Positions 62,994-64,000 of a DNA stretch of 64,000 nucleotides are shown piece after piece (the stretch's first letter is position 1; each line of letters begins with the position of its first letter). Both the position numbers and the translations under genes were made by a program. The notes under the pieces were generated by a model, which saw only the letters and a list, made by a program, of their open reading frames with translations, was not told the origin of the DNA and searched no databases. Origin of the DNA: Lachnospiraceae bacterium (GTDB taxonomy: Bacteria > Bacillota > Clostridia > Lachnospirales > Lachnospiraceae); contig JAHYZZ010000009.1 in the NCBI GenBank assembly GCA_019424135.1, positions 1 through 64,000 on the forward strand, written 5' to 3'.

Positions 62994-64000
62994 TTATAAC
63001 CCCATCTCATCTCGAACTTCTTTGAAGCACTTCACGATGAAATCGATATCTTCTTTTGTATGGCTTGCGCATACCTGCGTACGGATTCTGGCTTTTCCCT
63101 TCGGCACAACCGGATAGGAAAACGCCACAACATATACACCTTTATCCATCATCCGGCTAGCAAATTCTGCTGCTGTTTTTTCATCATACAGCATAACAGG
63201 TACACATGGATGGGTTCCTGGAATAATGTCAAATCCGTTGTCTACCAGCTCTTTCCGATAGTATGCAGTCACCTCTTCCAAGTGATCACGAAGTTCCGTG
63301 CTTTCATCCAGCATATCAAACAGTTCAATGCTTGCGCCTGCAATCGCAGGAGCCAGAGAGTTAGAGAACAGGTACGGACGACTTCTCTGACGCAGAAGAT
63401 CGATGATCTCTTTGCGTCCAGATGTATATCCGCCAGAGGCTCCTCCCAATGCTTTTCCAAGTGTTCCGGTAATGATGTCCACACGTCCCTGAACGCCACA
63501 GTACTCCGGTGTTCCCCTTCCAGTTTTTCCAACAAACCCAACAGCATGACTGTCATCTACCATAACGAGTGCATGGTACTTGTCCGCCAGATCACATACA
63601 CCTTGCAGATTACAAATGATTCCATCCATGGAAAATACACCATCCGTTGCAATCAGCTTAATTCTTGCTCCTGCCTCGTCAGCTTCTTTTAATTTTGCTT
63701 CCAGATCTTCCATATCATTATTTTTATACCGGAAACGTTTTGCCTTACACAGGCGAACCCCATCGATGATGGATGCATGATTGAGTTCATCACTGATAAC
63801 CGCATCTTCCGCTGTCAGAATTGTCTCGAACAGCCCTCCATTTGCATCGAAACAGGAGGAATAGAGAATCGTATCGTCTGTTCCAAGGAAATCAGAGATT
63901 TTCTTTTCCAACTTTTTGTGAATATCCTGGGTACCACAGATAAAACGAACAGAAGCAACCCCAAATCCCTTCTCATCATATGTTCTTTTTGCCGCTTCAA
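62994..64000 (-). CDS. kbl: Glycine C-acetyltransferase (2-amino-3-ketobutyrate CoA ligase), 5' end outside window
   Basis: PLP enzyme of threonine catabolism, cleaving 2-amino-3-ketobutyrate with CoA to glycine and acetyl-CoA. The frame is open to the window edge with [21 protein letters not shown] upstream of the first internal Met at 63911, so about 60 N-terminal residues are missing. [30 protein letters not shown] and the PLP-lysine motif [15 protein letters not shown] are intact. The stop is 20 bases from the RAYT element. A partner tdh is not in view. Confidence 0.92.
   Translation of the reverse strand, partial: EAAKRTYDEKGFGVASVRFICGTQDIHKKLEKKISDFLGTDDTILYSSCFDANGGLFETILTAEDAVISDELNHASIIDGVRLCKAKRFRYKNNDMEDLEAKLKEADEAGARIKLIATDGVFSMDGIICNLQGVCDLADKYHALVMVDDSHAVGFVGKTGRGTPEYCGVQGRVDIITGTLGKALGGASGGYTSGRKEIIDLLRQRSRPYLFSNSLAPAIAGASIELFDMLDESTELRDHLEEVTAYYRKELVDNGFDIIPGTHPCVPVMLYDEKTAAEFASRMMDKGVYVVAFSYPVVPKGKARIRTQVCASHTKEDIDFIVKCFKEVRDEMGL

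Noticed and set aside
1..64000. CRISPR array, prophage, restriction or toxin-antitoxin defence system
   Set aside because: No spaced direct repeats, phage structural genes, methyltransferase/nuclease pairs or small TA pairs were seen.

Overview
The window looks like a chromosome segment of a spore-forming, anaerobic, low-to-mid GC Clostridia, most likely a Lachnospiraceae gut commensal. Pointers are a SpoIID-family protein, an anaerobic (CbiK-type) cobalamin pathway, ATP-type PEP carboxykinase together with pyruvate,phosphate dikinase, an FprA flavodiiron protein, FeoAB iron uptake, a T-box on pheST, and AGGAGG-type ribosome binding sites with clear sigma-A promoters. The genus cannot be fixed from the sequence alone. 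No tRNA, rRNA, prophage or CRISPR array was recognised.

Layout. 1-1.6 kb: an EamA-type exporter and a YitT/YczE-like membrane protein converge and overlap. 1.6-24.9 kb: one of the most complete anaerobic B12 loci one could expect. On the minus strand, sirC-hemC-cobA/hemD-hemB makes precorrin-2/sirohydrochlorin; hemB carries an internal out-of-frame deletion. cbiK (cobaltochelatase) is divergent from sirC. cbiMNQO (cobalt ECF importer) sits behind one cobalamin riboswitch. A sixteen-gene, tightly coupled run cbiD-cbiL-cbiF-cbiG-cbiH-cbiJET-cbiA-cobT-cobU-cobS-cobU-like-cobC-cbiB-cobD-cbiP-cbiC sits behind a second riboswitch. Only the corrinoid adenosyltransferase is not seen. Several genes in this run overlap by unusually long out-of-frame stretches.

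25-43.7 kb: a DUF362 protein; the pheS-pheT-sppA-RDD-queA run behind a T-box leader; a YihY protein; xpt; spoIID-like; a probable 6S RNA; HAD phosphatase and YbaK; a truncated MATE gene; leuC-leuD-nhaC-like-thrC; and a cell-wall surface protein. 43.9-61.9 kb: a PF06541 membrane protein; feoAB with a Fur-like operator; PHP phosphoesterase; pckA; small membrane and structural proteins; a metal-exporter-like permease; ubiB-like kinase, dgkA and cysK; a guanidinium exporter (gdx/sugE) behind a structured leader with terminator; ygjV-like; fprA; ppdK; and an M18 aminopeptidase.

62-64 kb: a REP-associated tyrosine transposase (RAYT) bounded by 31-nt near-perfect palindromes, followed by the 3' part of kbl. 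A solo 77-nt copy of one RAYT end lies 30 kb away between pheS and pheT, and the RAYT left palindrome appears to donate a -35 box to the M18 aminopeptidase gene. This transposase-plus-dispersed-hairpin system, the gene overlaps in the B12 operon, and the broken hemB are the points most worth a second look.
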